This document shows positions 23,607 to 34,165 of a DNA stretch of 64,000 nucleotides, in pieces. Numbering within the stretch: position 1 is the stretch's first letter; each line of letters starts with the position of its first letter. Source of the DNA: Aquila chrysaetos chrysaetos (lineage: Eukaryota; Chordata; Aves; Accipitriformes; Accipitridae). A program made the position numbers and the translations under genes. Location of the stretch: positions 197,838 to 261,837 of the forward strand of contig NW_024470327.1 in NCBI RefSeq assembly GCF_900496995.4. The letters are read 5' to 3'. The notes below the pieces were generated by a model that made no database searches, was not told the DNA's origin, and saw only the letters and a list, made by a program, of their open reading frames with translations.

Positions 23607-25597
23607 GGAAGCTTCTGCTAGAGGAAAGAAGGAAAAGCCTCCCTTTTTACCAGAGGAGCCATCCTCCTCCTCCTCCTCCTCCAATGATCCTGTTCCAGAT
23701 GAGTTGGTTTGTCTCATTTGTAAGGATCTAATGACTGATGCAGCTGTTATTCCCTGCTGTGGAAACAGTTCTTGTGACAAATGTAAGTGTTACTCCCGTG
23801 TTTGTTAATTCAAAACATCATATCTGATTTTCTGAAAGCAGAAAGAGGAGATAATGAAATTACTTTGTTACCGGTTCTATTTAATATTTAAGTATATGCT
23901 GAATATGAAAGCGCTCTTCTCGTATAGAGGGAAAAAAAAGCCAGGAAGCTATTTCCCCTTTTTACGTGTCTAGTTAAATCTTCTTTACATGTGGAAGGAT
24001 GAGTATGAGAAGAGTAGCTAATTGTGCAGGTGATTACAGTGTGAGATATTGAATGTGTTTAGTTTGTCCACAGCACCTTCTCTCATACTAAATTATATAG
24101 CCAACTCTGGGGACTTTTGGTGGTCTGCAAGAAGCGGATAGTTAGGCATTTAATCCACATTCTTCTCCACAGGAGAGTTGGTTAAAACCTTCAGAACTCA
24201 AACCTACTAATGTTTTCTCGAGATGTGTTTTATTCATTAACCTTGAGGTTGGGGACTTCTCACTGTACTAGATAGCGGGAAAAAGACTAGTTGAAACATC
24301 AAGACACAGCCTATGCTACATCTTCAGATGTTACAATAGTAAAATATCAAAACTGTATAGTTATTTGCTGCATACTAGAAATTTTTTACACTGTTGAACA
24401 TTTCTAGCTTCATGCTCTGAATTCAAGACCATATTCACCCATTAATCATATGTGTGTTTTTACAATTGATGAGAACCCCCATAACTTCCTTAGTTTGGCT
24501 AAATACAATTTTGACTATTCTAATTCTACACAGGTATTAGAACAGCATTACTGGAATCTGAGGAACATACATGCCCAACGTGGCATCAGACGGATGTTTC
24601 GCCTGATGCTTTAATTCCCAACAAGTGCCTACGCCAGGTAATGTGACGACTTTTACATAAAGCGCTTGTAAGAAAAGGCTATTTGTAAAAAGCCGAAAGG
24701 GAAGAAAATATTAATTGACATCTCCTTAAGCAAGGCGTAATTGAATAAGGCTAAATTGACTTTTCAAATACACTATTTGTTGCTGTCACAGAAGCTTACG
24801 ACTCTTAAGAGACAATCTGGCAAATTCAGGTCCCGCTCTTACTTAACACGATTGCCTCGCTTTCACATTTGGTGTTGACACTGAAGTACTTGAAATACAG
24901 GAACTCTTGAGTTACCAGCCATTAGTATCAGTGTTTCATGTGATGTGTTCATATATCCGTATGTTGGTTTCTTTTAGGACTGATAGCATTTACAGGAATA
25001 CAGAAGTAATTTTCCTCTGTGAAGGCTTTTGTTTGTATATCTGCTGAAGTTTCATCTTACCCTTTTTGTAAATGTTTTTCTGCCTCTAGGCTGTGAACTG
25101 TTTAAAAAAATGGAACCGGCTACACAAAAGGCTCCATCAGCAGATTCGGCAGCAACAGCAGCAGCAGCCGCTACTGCCACCGCCTCCACCACCACTCATG
25201 ACTGTTACACCTCCTGCTGCTCTGGTGACTACTGCTGAACCTTCTACATCTTCCTCTCTGTCAACCAGCAGTTCGTTGGAAGAGAAGGTAAGCTTTATTT
25301 CAACATATGCAGCGATTCTTATATTTTAGTAGAGCTTATTTTCCAACTGTCTGCGTTTATTCACAAGGGCCATCAGGCTCCTGTGCGAAGACAGCCAGCA
25401 TTAGCAAGTCGTCTGGGCCCTCAAGGACAATCAATACCCACCACTGGTAATGAACTGTAACTTTAGAATGTCTTTTAAAAAATTCTCTTCAGATAAACTG
25501 AATGGGATTTTTTGCTTTTTGCTCTCTCCACTCCAAAAGGTCATCCAGCGAGAGTCAGTACACTTTGCTCAGCAGGTGGCAGACCAGGCTGGGAACT
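23607..25597 (+). pseudogene. RBBP6: RBBP6-like gene fragment, left arm (RING and following exons)
   Basis: RBBP6 is a RING E3 ligase and cleavage/polyadenylation factor. Five exons with AG/GT borders are visible: 23,607-23,782 (K-K-E-K-P-P-F-L-P-E-E-P, serine run, first half of RING), 24,534-24,637 (second half), 25,090-25,287 (Gln and Pro runs), 25,368-25,446 and 25,540-25,597 (G-G-R-P-G-W-E). All are open and in phase. The C-P-T-C pair of RBBP6 reads C-P-T-W here, removing a zinc ligand. The DWNN and zinc-knuckle exons are absent because the arm begins in the intron before the first exon listed. No exons for the SR-rich and C-terminal parts were found downstream, so this is a partial copy; transcription is unknown. 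Confidence 0.85.
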
Positions 25598-27012
25598 GTA
25601 AGTATTCTACAGAAATTCAATGTATTACTACTACTTGTAAGCTGTTAAACGAGGCCGTAGCACTTAACTATTGCCACAGCCGATTTATAATGAAGTAAGT
25701 ATGGACAGATAGTTGTGGAGAATGCAAGTGTTCGTTAATTTTTAAATGGCCTAATTTGAATTGGCTTTAACAAAGGGGATCTGTGCTTGCAGTAAAATTA
25801 TTTAAAATCAAACTCCAGTACCTGACTGAAAAGGACTCTGAAAAAAAGAACTTTTTTGGAGGAAACCATAATTCCATATCAGAATTGAAAACAATTAAAG
25901 GCTCAGGTGGAAAGCCACCCTTTTGATTTCTGGCTGAACAGGGCTGTAGAAATTGATTTCCCAATAGAAGTCAGCCTCCAACATTCTTTTTCTAACAACT
26001 TAGTTGATGCTGATTGAGCAAATTCTTGGAAAAGTCACCACTGTTCTGTTATGACCATTCTGAATGTCTTCAATTTAGTCAGCCCAAATAGCCAAGCTGC
26101 TTTCTCTCAGTTGGCGAGAGAGGAGTCTGTTTTATCTATGATTGCAGGGTCGGGTCAGGTCAGTCCTTCCTTTTGGTATATATGTGTTATAGATAGCTAG
26201 ATTGTAAGGGTGCCCTGTGCTTATAAAATCTTAAAGATAAATCAAAACAAACCCCAGGATCCATCCCACAGATTGTCCAAAATCTCCAATTCAGGAAGCA
26301 GGAAAATAACAATTCAGGGACAAGAGCAGGCCAAATATGTCATCGTGAGGCAACAGCATAGGAAGCGTACGTGGAAGAAGATAAAAGAGGTTTGAGAGAA
26401 GATGAGTTAATATCTGTGCCGTACGGGCTGCCGGCGGCTGTGTCTCGGCACTGCTCTTGGGCTACCGACCCAGCCTCAAGGCGGAAAAAAAAAGTAGTTT
26501 TCTCTGAATGCTGGCGTCAGGAACAAGGTGCTTTAACTTGCCAGCAGGTGCCTGCAGGCTTTTATTAGCATGAGTTTGTGCGGTAGGAATGGAAGGCGTA
26601 GCTGGTGTTACTTCAGTGAAGGTCACGGGGTTTGGGGGTTTTCTTGCTTGGTTGGATTTGATTGGTTGGTTGGTTTGGTTTGGTTTGTGCTATGAAATTT
26701 GGGGGGTTCAGGAGCTGATTTCCATTCATTCCTCCTCCCAAGTGGTAAGGGTAGAAAAGGCAGCAGTGATAAATTTCTACCCGGCTGGAGGCAAGCCGAC
26801 CTCATGAGTTGGAGAGATGCATTCACAGTGAAGGCTCATGCACCGCCCTGATGGCTGAAGGCAACTCCCTGAACTGTAATAGTGTAAACTTATCCGTTGT
26901 CTCTCGGAGTATGCAGGAGAAATGGCTTGCAGCTTTGTGAAGCTATCAACAAGTGACAAAACTTGGAACAAATCAGTTTAACTTCTTGTATAACATTAGG
27001 ATCTCTCGGAAC
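25598..27012. other. Arm DNA after RBBP6 exons, no gene recognised
   Basis: A 61-codon frame (26,210-26,395) is largely preserved in the other arm but matches nothing I know. A GGTTT-type microsatellite lies at 26,657-26,689 and its complement at about 53,925-53,960. Confidence 0.5.
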
Positions 27013-27016
27013 AGAA

Positions 27017-27594
27017 TGTCCTAGTTTCAGCTGGGATAGAGTTAACTGTCTTCCTAGTAGCTGGTACGGTGCTATGTTTTGAGTTCAGTATGTGAAGAAT
27101 GTTGATAACGCTGATGTTTTCACTTGTTGCTAGTAGTGTTTAGACTAATGTCAAGGATTTTTCAGCTTCTCATCCCCAGCCAGCGAGAAAGCTGGAGGGG
27201 CACAAGAAGTTGGCAGAGGACACGGCCAGGGCAGCTGACCCAAACTGGCCAACGGGGTATTCCATACCATGTGCCGTCCCATCTAGTATAGGAACTGGGA
27301 AGTGGGGGCGGGGGAATTGCCGCTCGGGGACTAGCTGGGTGTCGGTCGGCGGATGGTGAGCAATTACACTGCGCATCATTTGTACATTCCAATCCTTTCA
27401 TTATTGCTGTTGTCATTTTATTAGTGTTATCATTATCATTATTAGTTTCTTCTTTTCTGTTCTATTAAACTGTTCTTATCTCAACCCGTGGGTTTTGCTT
27501 CTTTTTCCTGATTTTCTCCCCCATCCCACTGGGTGGGGTGAGTGAGTGAGCGGCTGCGTGGTGCTTAGTTGCTGGCTGGGGTTAAACCACGACA
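27017..27594 (+). mobile_element. Solo LTR (578 bp), ERVL-like, present only in the left arm
   Basis: It begins TGTCCTAGTTTCAGC and ends ACCACGACA, with AGAA duplicated at 27,013-27,016 and 27,595-27,598. The motif CTTATCTCAACCCGTGGG near the poly(A)-like ATTAAA resembles the R/U5 part of the LTR at 45,921-47,062. The right arm has the uninterrupted target (AGAA at 53,594-53,597, complement), so the insertion followed the arm duplication. Confidence 0.92.
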
Positions 27595-27598
27595 AGAA

Positions 27599-29855
27599 GT
27601 ATGCTGGAGCTGTTCACTATGGTGGACAAATCATAGCAAGAGTTGGCAACATATTTAACTGCCAGAGACTACTCATTTAAACAGAAGGCTGATGGATGAA
27701 TAGGTAGTATGCCACACGTGCTAATTTCTCTCTTAAGATCTCTTCTTTGTATAAGCCTGGCAGTCTGGTACAGTTGAGAGAGAGAAGTAAGAGAGTTTTT
27801 TGGTTTTTTGTTTTTTAATTCCAAAAGGGGAACACATTCTATTGGGCATAAGTCACTCTCAGTAAAGCTTTCCAAGTGCCATTTTCCTCAACTTTTAAGT
27901 TGTGAGATCAAATTTTCAGTAATACATGCAGGCAACTGAAACATATCTACCCTTGACTATAAGAATTTGCTCTTAATAATATCTGCTGTATCTAATTGAT
28001 ATTGTTCTTTATGTCAATCTCTAATTATAGCCTCTAGGAAGAACGGGACAACGAAAGGCAGATGGTTGCCTTCTGGACACCGGAAAGATCTTGGATGCTA
28101 GCAAAGTCTAAAACCCATTCTTGTGTTGTGCAAACTTTCTGAAGTGCAAGTTGTATGCTGCAAGTAATGCGTAAAGCATGTAGGAAGTTGCTGCTGTAGG
28201 TGTTCTAATTTAGATGTAATGCACATCAATTAAACATAGGCTTTCCTTCTGTATTTGTTATGAAAATGATAGCATAAGAAGGAAAATATTCATTATGACT
28301 ATTTTTACTTAGGAAGTGGAAGCTGACAATGCCTATAAACAAGGCAAGGCAAATTAGGTCAAGGCCTAGTTACCCTTGTAAGTGAACAGCTGTTCTGACT
28401 GGGGAGACTAGTTGATAGGACTACAGTCCTAACACCCCCCCGCTCCAGCTTTTTGGAAAACGCATAGAAAAAAGTTTGAAAAATGAGCTCATAGAGAAGG
28501 GGGGCAGGGGAACCCACTAGATGACTAAAAGCCATGTCTGTAGTTGGATAAAGCTACTCTGAGAGAGAGAAATCCATCTTCCCTCAGTGGAAGAGTAAAG
28601 GCAACAATTAGAAATAAGGAGCTGCAATAAGCTACCTTTTCAAAATCAAGTGTTGAAGCTGTCCTTTGAGCACTTCCTCATCCCATTCCAGCCAAAGTGG
28701 GTCAGATGCCTTAAATAGTTCTAAGCATCTCTCGACTAACCCAGCTAATATTTGAAGTTGTCCGTATGTGAAGTAGGAAAATGTCCTGTTTGAATAACGG
28801 CATCATTAATCCCTTTAGCCTTCGGGTCTGGATATGGGCTCTTTGACAAGCATGATGAGTTGTAGAGACCTTTTTCACGTGTCTCCCCCTTTTGCTACTA
28901 GTGTTTCTGTAGAGACCCTTGATCCATTAAGTACTGTCCTCACCTCCTGCCCCACTCCTTTCTCTCCCCTGGTTTCATCTAGTAATGCAAAGTAGGGGTT
29001 TCTTTCTCCATTTTTCACTTTCTAAAGCAAGGGTTCTGTGGTGTAAAAAAAAAGAAAGAAAAGCTCGCGCTGCTTTTAATTTAATGTTGTCCTGCCATGT
29101 CAGTCCTGTGCTGCTTCTGCTTGCAAGGGAGTCTAAGCAGACAGGGCAAGTGGAGGGTTGGAGGCAAAAATGATGCCTTGCTGTGCCTGGAGTTCCAGGG
29201 GCAGTAACCTTGTGGGCCTCCAAACCCAGGTGCCTGGTGTCCTGCTCAGCCTAACTGGGCAGTGAGCTAGCTCAAGCGGGTTTGAGCACCTTCTACAAAG
29301 AGAGCTTAACTTGTGCTGCTCTGCATGCTGACACACAGCCCTTGGATTTAGATTAAAACAGCTGCATGTACAGCTAAGCCTCTGAACTGAATAAAAATCG
29401 AACACTGTTAAGAGCACAAGGCTCTGCTAGCAACATTAGCTGCAGATTGGTTGATGTTTTCGTTCATCCTCTTCCGTAAACAAAACCAAGGTAATGCTGA
29501 ATTTGCTGCAACAACTCTATTTAACAGACGACTTTGTTGTATGTCCTTCCTCTACAATTACCTATAAAGTCCTTCCAGAGTCAGTAGAAGCAACTTGGTA
29601 GCAACTTGGATCTTTTCTTATATCCAGAAATGTTTTTCTAAAAAAGTAGTTGTGACTTCTAAGTTAGGTCAAGTTATCTAAAAACCATAAGCAGGATCTT
29701 TTTTTCCCTCATTTATGTTAATGCTGGGCAAAAGAGCAGAAGCTGATCTGGAAACCTGTAAGTGGAAGGGTGTTTTCTAGTAAGGTGGTTGGTTTGTTGG
29801 GTTTTGTTTTTTTTTTTCTTTTGTGGATTCTTCAGTATTTTATTGTCTCCCTCAG
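27599..29855. other. Arm DNA between solo LTR and PAPOLG exons, no gene recognised
   Basis: An exon-like segment after TTATAG at 28,031 is open for about 27 codons, but the right copy carries a 2-base length change, arguing against coding use. Nothing else is supported. Confidence 0.5.
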
Positions 29856-30156
29856 TACTCCTAGGCTGCAGAAGCAGCCTCAAAGGCACTATGGAATGAC
29901 TTCTCCAATTAGCTTGGCTCCTCCTAAGGATGTAGATTGCATTCATACTCAGAAGGTGGTTGAAGTGATGAAAGCATTTGGGGTATTTGAAGATGAGGAA
30001 GAACTGAATCACAGGTACAACAAGACTGTAAAATTTGTTTATCTCCTGGGGTTTTTCAGGGCAAACTTATACATGAGTTTTCTTTACGGGCTGGTCGTTC
30101 TTGGTAAACTGAATAACTTGGTCAAAGAATGGATTTCAGAACTTGGTGAGAGCAAG
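29856..30156 (+). pseudogene. PAPOLG: PAPOLG-like 5' exon pair, left arm
   Basis: PAPOLG is the nuclear poly(A) polymerase gamma that adds mRNA 3' tails. Exon 29,856-30,014 encodes H-Y-G-M-T-S-P-I-S-L and G-V-F-E-D-E-E-E-L-N-H-R; exon 30,060-30,156 encodes L-V-V-L-G-K-L-N-N-L-V-K-E-W-I-S. E-L-N-H-R and L-V-V-L-G-K favour PAPOLG over PAPOLA. The original acceptor just before L-V-V-L reads GG, not AG. An AG 30 bases upstream keeps the frame but would add ten residues (A-N-L-Y-M-S-F-L-Y-G). Catalytic-domain exons do not follow, so only the extreme N-terminal part is present, without the nucleotidyltransferase site. Confidence 0.85.
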
Positions 30157-30262
30157 GTAAGGATTTTTGATACGTTCTTATCAAAACAGCTGAAGCCTTT
30201 TTGCTTCTTTTAAAGGTGATACTACTAGGATTTATGCTAAAGTTCAACTTTTAACTTTCTTC

Positions 30263-30478
30263 TTAAGTATCAAGGAGAGCTGTAGTAACTGCCGTTGAAA
30301 TAATGTATAAAAGATACTTCAGATCAAGCTCTTCCAAGTCCTTGGGGCACTGGATAAATTTGTGAAGTGGCTCCATCAGTTGACTTGTAGCAGCTAACAA
30401 AGCTGAAACAACATATTGTGGGGTGAGAGAGATGGTAAATGAGCAGTAATCTTGCCGCAAACAGCCTGCAGCACTCAA
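30263..30478 (-). other. 71-codon frame preserved in both arms, opposite to PAPOLG
   Basis: Open in both arms (partner 50,704-50,919, plus strand) with few replacements. It encodes a largely hydrophobic/acidic sequence containing P-L-H-K-F-I-Q-C and a Leu/Ile-rich end. In the minus direction a CAG precedes its second half, so it could be an exon. No family recognised; preservation may only reflect high arm identity. Confidence 0.2.
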
Positions 30479-30639
30479 TCTAGTTTGACGTTATTTCACT
30501 AGACTTGCCTTTGGTATGGCTCTTAGATTGTGTTAATTTCTGTGGGTCTGCTGCAGGGAAGACTGATAGGAGGTCTTAATTTGTTTAAATTGATGAAACG
30601 ACTGCTACATTACTCCTCTTTTTTTGTTTTGTTTGTGAG

Positions 30640-30816
30640 CTGCAAGCACTCACTTCAGAAAAACAGTATCAGTCTATTAGACTAACAACTCGGTCCCGGA
30701 GAGAGAGGACATTGTTTATGGAGGCTGTTGTAGTCTTTCTAAATGACTTAGAAAGAGGCTCTGCATCTCAGTGGGATTCTGACGTAGAGCCTTGGAAGGA
30801 ACGCATGGCTAAGTGA
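30640..30816 (+). other. Exon-like open segment upstream of the membrane-protein exons, left arm
   Basis: After GTGAG the frame stays open for 58 codons, with R-R-E-R-T-L-F-M-E-A and S-Q-W-D-S-D-V-E-P-W, and ends in TGA directly before a GTGAGT donor-like site. The partner is 50,366-50,542 (minus), also open. It may be an exon of the same gene as 31,241-32,268 or of another; no homologue recognised. Confidence 0.25.
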
Positions 30817-31240
30817 CGTGAGTCTTCACTTCCTTTGCTGGGTCACAGGCAAAAGATCACTCTCCCCTCTGCAGCTGCTGCTCTGCAGACCAACATTTAA
30901 CGATTACTGGTATTGCACAGTGAGCTTAACGCATTCTTCGCAGGAAAACTTTCTACCCAGAACATCACCCGTGTGCCTTTGCAGCTTTGGGTGTCTCGGC
31001 TTACACCTGTGTCTGCTGCTCATCTTCCATGCGCTACCATTCACTTATGAAGCAGTTGATGGCAACGTATCAGGGGAATGTTTCTCCTCCAGATGGGATT
31101 AGAGCAGTGGCTGTAGGCTGTGTGACTTCAGCTTGTGAGCTGGATGCCATTCCAGAGCCATAGGGGGAATGCAGGGCTGAGGCATTCAGCTTCGGTTCTC
31201 TATTTTTTATGCCTTTATAATACTGTATTGCACTCCTCAG

Positions 31241-32268
31241 GAATCCAGGGTCCCCAGCAAGCAGTCCTTGCCCCAAGCCCACAGGCACAGCTGGACGTAG
31301 CAATCGTTCAGCCTCTCAAACACACGGTGCAACTGTCAGCAGTGCAGAACACATCAGTATGTGGGACTGTCTCATCTCCTACAGGTGCTGGTGAGAAAAG
31401 TCCACGGGCTGCAAACTGCAAATGGCCGCTAATGTACCGTGCAGCTGTGGCACTGGCCACCCTGGCGTCCATAGTCTTTCTGGCAGCTTTGGGTCAACTG
31501 GTTAAATCACTGCTGAAGAATAGGAAACAGTGAGTTGGTCTTCCCAGCATTCTTGCGCAGCAAAGCATTCCCAGTGGCAGCATCCTGGAGTGCGGTTCAC
31601 TCAGGGTAGCAGCACCCTGTTAGCATTTCATAGAATCAGAATCATAGAGTTGTGGAATGGTTTGGGTTGGAAGGGACCTTTAAAGATCATCTAGAGCAAC
31701 CCCTCTGCCATGGCCAGGGACATCTCTCACTAGGTCAGGTTGCTCAAAGCCACATCCAACCTGACCTTGAACACTTCCAAGGATGGGGCATCCACAACTT
31801 CTCTGGGCAACCTCTTCCAGTGTCTCACCACCCTCATCGTAACAAATAGCCTCCTTCTGTCCAGTCTAAGTCTACCCTCTTCCAGTTTAAAACCGCTGCC
31901 GCTTGTCCTGTCTCTACAGGCGTTGGTAAAAAGTCTCTCCCCACCTTGCTTATAAGCCCCCCTTATACATTGAAAGGCTGCAATAAGGTCTCCCCGGAGC
32001 CTTCTCTTCTCCAGGCTGAACAACCCCAGCTGTTGGGGTTGCTGTTTCTGTTGTGAGAATTTTTTACTCCCAGCCTCTTAATTCATATTAATGTGAATTC
32101 TTTTCCAAAACCCATTCTTTGTGTTGCAGAGAACCACAGCTTCCTCTTGTCAACGTTGCCTCAGAGACAGACGCAGCTACAAGTGAAGCCAAAGCAAATT
32201 CAGAAAAAGAAAGAAAACTCACCCAAATTGCCATGGAAGCAGAAGAACTCGCCAATAAGTGGACTTAG
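31241..32268 (+). CDS. Unrecognised single-pass membrane protein, last two exons, left arm
   Basis: Exon 31,241-31,529 follows CTCCTCAG and ends before GTGAGT. Exon 32,130-32,268 follows GTTGCAG and ends in TAG at 32,266-32,268. Splicing keeps one frame. The product has an N-glycosylation-type N-T-S, one membrane span (about 24 residues, A-V-A-L-A-T-L-A-S-I-V), a basic stop-transfer K-N-R-K-Q, then an acidic, Ala/Glu-rich tail ending A-N-K-W-T. An antisense CR1 sits in the intron and ATTAAA follows near 32,589. Both arms keep the frame. Upstream exons are uncertain and I do not recognise the protein. Confidence 0.45.
31629..32055 (-). mobile_element. CR1 LINE 3' end, 5'-truncated, left arm
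   Basis: Minus-strand sequence contains the CR1 3' region (CAGCCTGGAGAAGAGAAGG and GTGGATGCCCCATCC) and ends in the ATTCTATGA-type octamer repeat at 31,629. The mirrored copy is 49,140-49,553, so it predates the arm duplication. Confidence 0.93.
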
Positions 32269-32805
32269 TACAATAACTGAAGACTGTGGAAACACTTTGG
32301 CCTCCTGCTGTCAGCTCCAAACGGAGGGAAAGGAGAAAGGTCCCTCTCCTGCACCAGGAGGTGCTGGCCTGTTATGAAGCCAGTCAGATAGGTACTCACA
32401 CTCTGTACAGCATCGTTTCCAATGCTCTTAGAGTCTTAGCTGGAACAAAAGCAAGAGAGGGTGATACAGATAGTCTCACGGCCCTTCGGATGGTGGGAAC
32501 CCCGAGTCGCGCAGCACCGAGCGGGCCTCCGACCAGCATGCAGCACACCGGGCAGACCCCAGCTGTAGACCAGGTTACCCCATTTTGGACATTAAAGCTC
32601 TTACTGGATTTTTCTTACAAGAAACCACTCTGTTCATTGCTTCTAGTGTCGAGCAGAGCAGATCTTCCCCCAACGACTTCTTGCCGCTGCCCTTTTAGAC
32701 AAAGGCAAGGCCAGGCAGGTGGTGTGATCGCTGGTACTGAGCAGGAGTTGCCTGCAGGCTCCCCCGGTCCACCGAGCTGGCGGAGTTCATCCTGCAGCCA
32801 GTTCT

Positions 32806-32970
32806 CCCAACTCTTCCACCTTCTCCCCAGAAGCACCACAGGGGAATGGAGAAGGGGGGTTGCGGTTGGTTCCTAACGCTTTGTCTCTGCCACTCCTATC
32901 TCCTCACACTCTTCCCCTACTCCAGCATGTGGTCCCTCCCACAGGGCCCAGTCCTTCATGAACTGCTCCA
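32806..32970 (-). repeat. ERVL-type LTR fragment, left arm
   Basis: The reverse complement resembles part of the LTR at 45,921-47,062 (CTGGAGCAGTTCATGAAGG and GGGGAAGAG-GTGAGGAG stretches of about 46,545-46,770). It adjoins the minisatellite in both arms. Confidence 0.7.
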
Positions 32971-32994
32971 GGGTGTACAGGGCACAAGTACACC

Positions 32995-33660
32995 CGTGTG
33001 CGTGTTGTAATACCTGTGTACGCAGGCACAGGTACACCCGTGTGTGTTGTAATGTCTGTTTATACATGTGCACACCCTGACGTGCATACAGGCACAGGGA
33101 CACCTGCATGCCTGCTGTAACGTGTGTGCAGCCTAACACGTGCACATGGGCACAAGTACACCCCTCTGTGTGTTGTAACGCCTGTTCTAACACGCATGTA
33201 CACCCTGACGTGCACAGGCACAATGTATACATGTTGTAATGCCCATTTACATGTGTGTACACCCTGGCATGTGCACACAGGCATGAGTATGCCCATATGC
33301 ATGTCGTAATGCATGTTGTAACACACATGTGCACCCCGAAGTGTACACAGGCACAAGGACACCTGTGTGCATGCTGTAATGTCTGTCATTTACACATGTG
33401 TACACATGTGTGCGTGGCACCATGTCAGAGCCTGCAGTACGTGTGTGTGCACATGCAGCCTGGTGTACATGTGTGTGCACACGTGACCCTGCACGTGCAG
33501 GTCTGTACCTACCCCTACACACATGTCAGCGTCAGCTCCTGAAGCCACGTGCATGTGAACATGCACGTGGACACGTGTGCGGTGTCCAGCACAGCCACGT
33601 GCCTGACATCACCACCGGCACGTGCGCTCCAGCCCAGTGCACACACGTGTGTGTACGGAC
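32995..33660. repeat. CACGTG-rich minisatellite at the inner end of the left arm
   Basis: Diverged tandem units of roughly 60-65 bp containing TTGTAATG, ACATGTGTACACCCTGACGTGCA and GGCACAAG-ACACC. Many palindromic words (CACGTG, ACATGT, GTGCAC) occur. Mirrored at 47,511-48,200. Confidence 0.85.
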
Positions 33661-33693
33661 ATGCCCATGATGAAGCAGGGAGCCATCTGGAGA

Positions 33694-34165
33694 TGTGAGC
33701 CGAGTAACAACTGGACACCGATACGGTTATGGTTGTTCTCCCCTTTAATTGTACAACACTCAGTTATATATTGTTTCTATTTCCTATCACGCGTAAGCCA
33801 TTTGTTGATTGGTTAGCATGTGTCATTCACGCGCCTAAACAATAATCTAATTGGATAAGTTCTTCTGATCACGCAAATGGTTCCTCCGCTTGCATCTTGT
33901 TGCCAGTCACATATACTCGACCTTGTTCTACTTTTTATGCTTGCTTTTCAGTTTCGTTTCTTCACCATGTCGTATTATCTTGACCAGTTTCGATTCCTCG
34001 CCTTGAACAGTTTTGGTGCAGTTTCGTTTTCCCATATTCTTTTCATCACTTAGAGTCTGTTCTCTGTTATCAGTCCTGGGTGGTCCAAACCCTGCAGTAT
34101 TATTCCATGACCGTTTTCTGCAAGAAATTCCTCCACACTCACCCCCCCCCCACATATTCATCACA
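33694..34165 (-). repeat. Probable solo LTR at the spacer edge
   Basis: On the minus strand it reads TGTGATGAATATG to CGGCTCACA. It has CCAAT-type boxes (complements near 33,815 and 33,850), TATATAA near 33,766 and ATTAAA near 33,747 in LTR order. No matching target duplication was found, so borders are tentative. It starts 24 bases beyond the arm. Confidence 0.45.

Larger units (their letters stand above)
23143..33670 (+). repeat. Left arm of a large inverted repeat (palindrome)
   Basis: The reverse complement of this segment matches 47,511-57,462. Exons, CR1 and minisatellite occur in mirrored order with identical exon lengths (for example 176, 104, 159, 97, 289 and 139 bases in both arms). 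Outer homology begins at GCAGGAGTGGCTGTT; inner homology ends at ATGCCCATGA. Identity is uneven: 8 differences in about 182 bases at 27,599-27,780, none in 120 bases at 29,101-29,220. The arm is about 576 bases longer than its partner because of a solo LTR. Confidence 0.95.

Noticed and set aside
28031..28110. Possible terminal exon after TTATAG in the left arm
   Set aside because: The right-arm copy differs by two bases in length, breaking the frame; no homologue.
31730..32023. 97-codon frame resembling a short basic protein (and at 49,157-49,450)
   Set aside because: This is the 3' part of CR1, not a host gene.
32873..33718. Several Cys/His/Val-rich frames in the minisatellites (and mirrored at 47.2-48.3 kb)
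   Set aside because: Produced by the tandem CACGTG/ACATGT units; no conserved gene structure.
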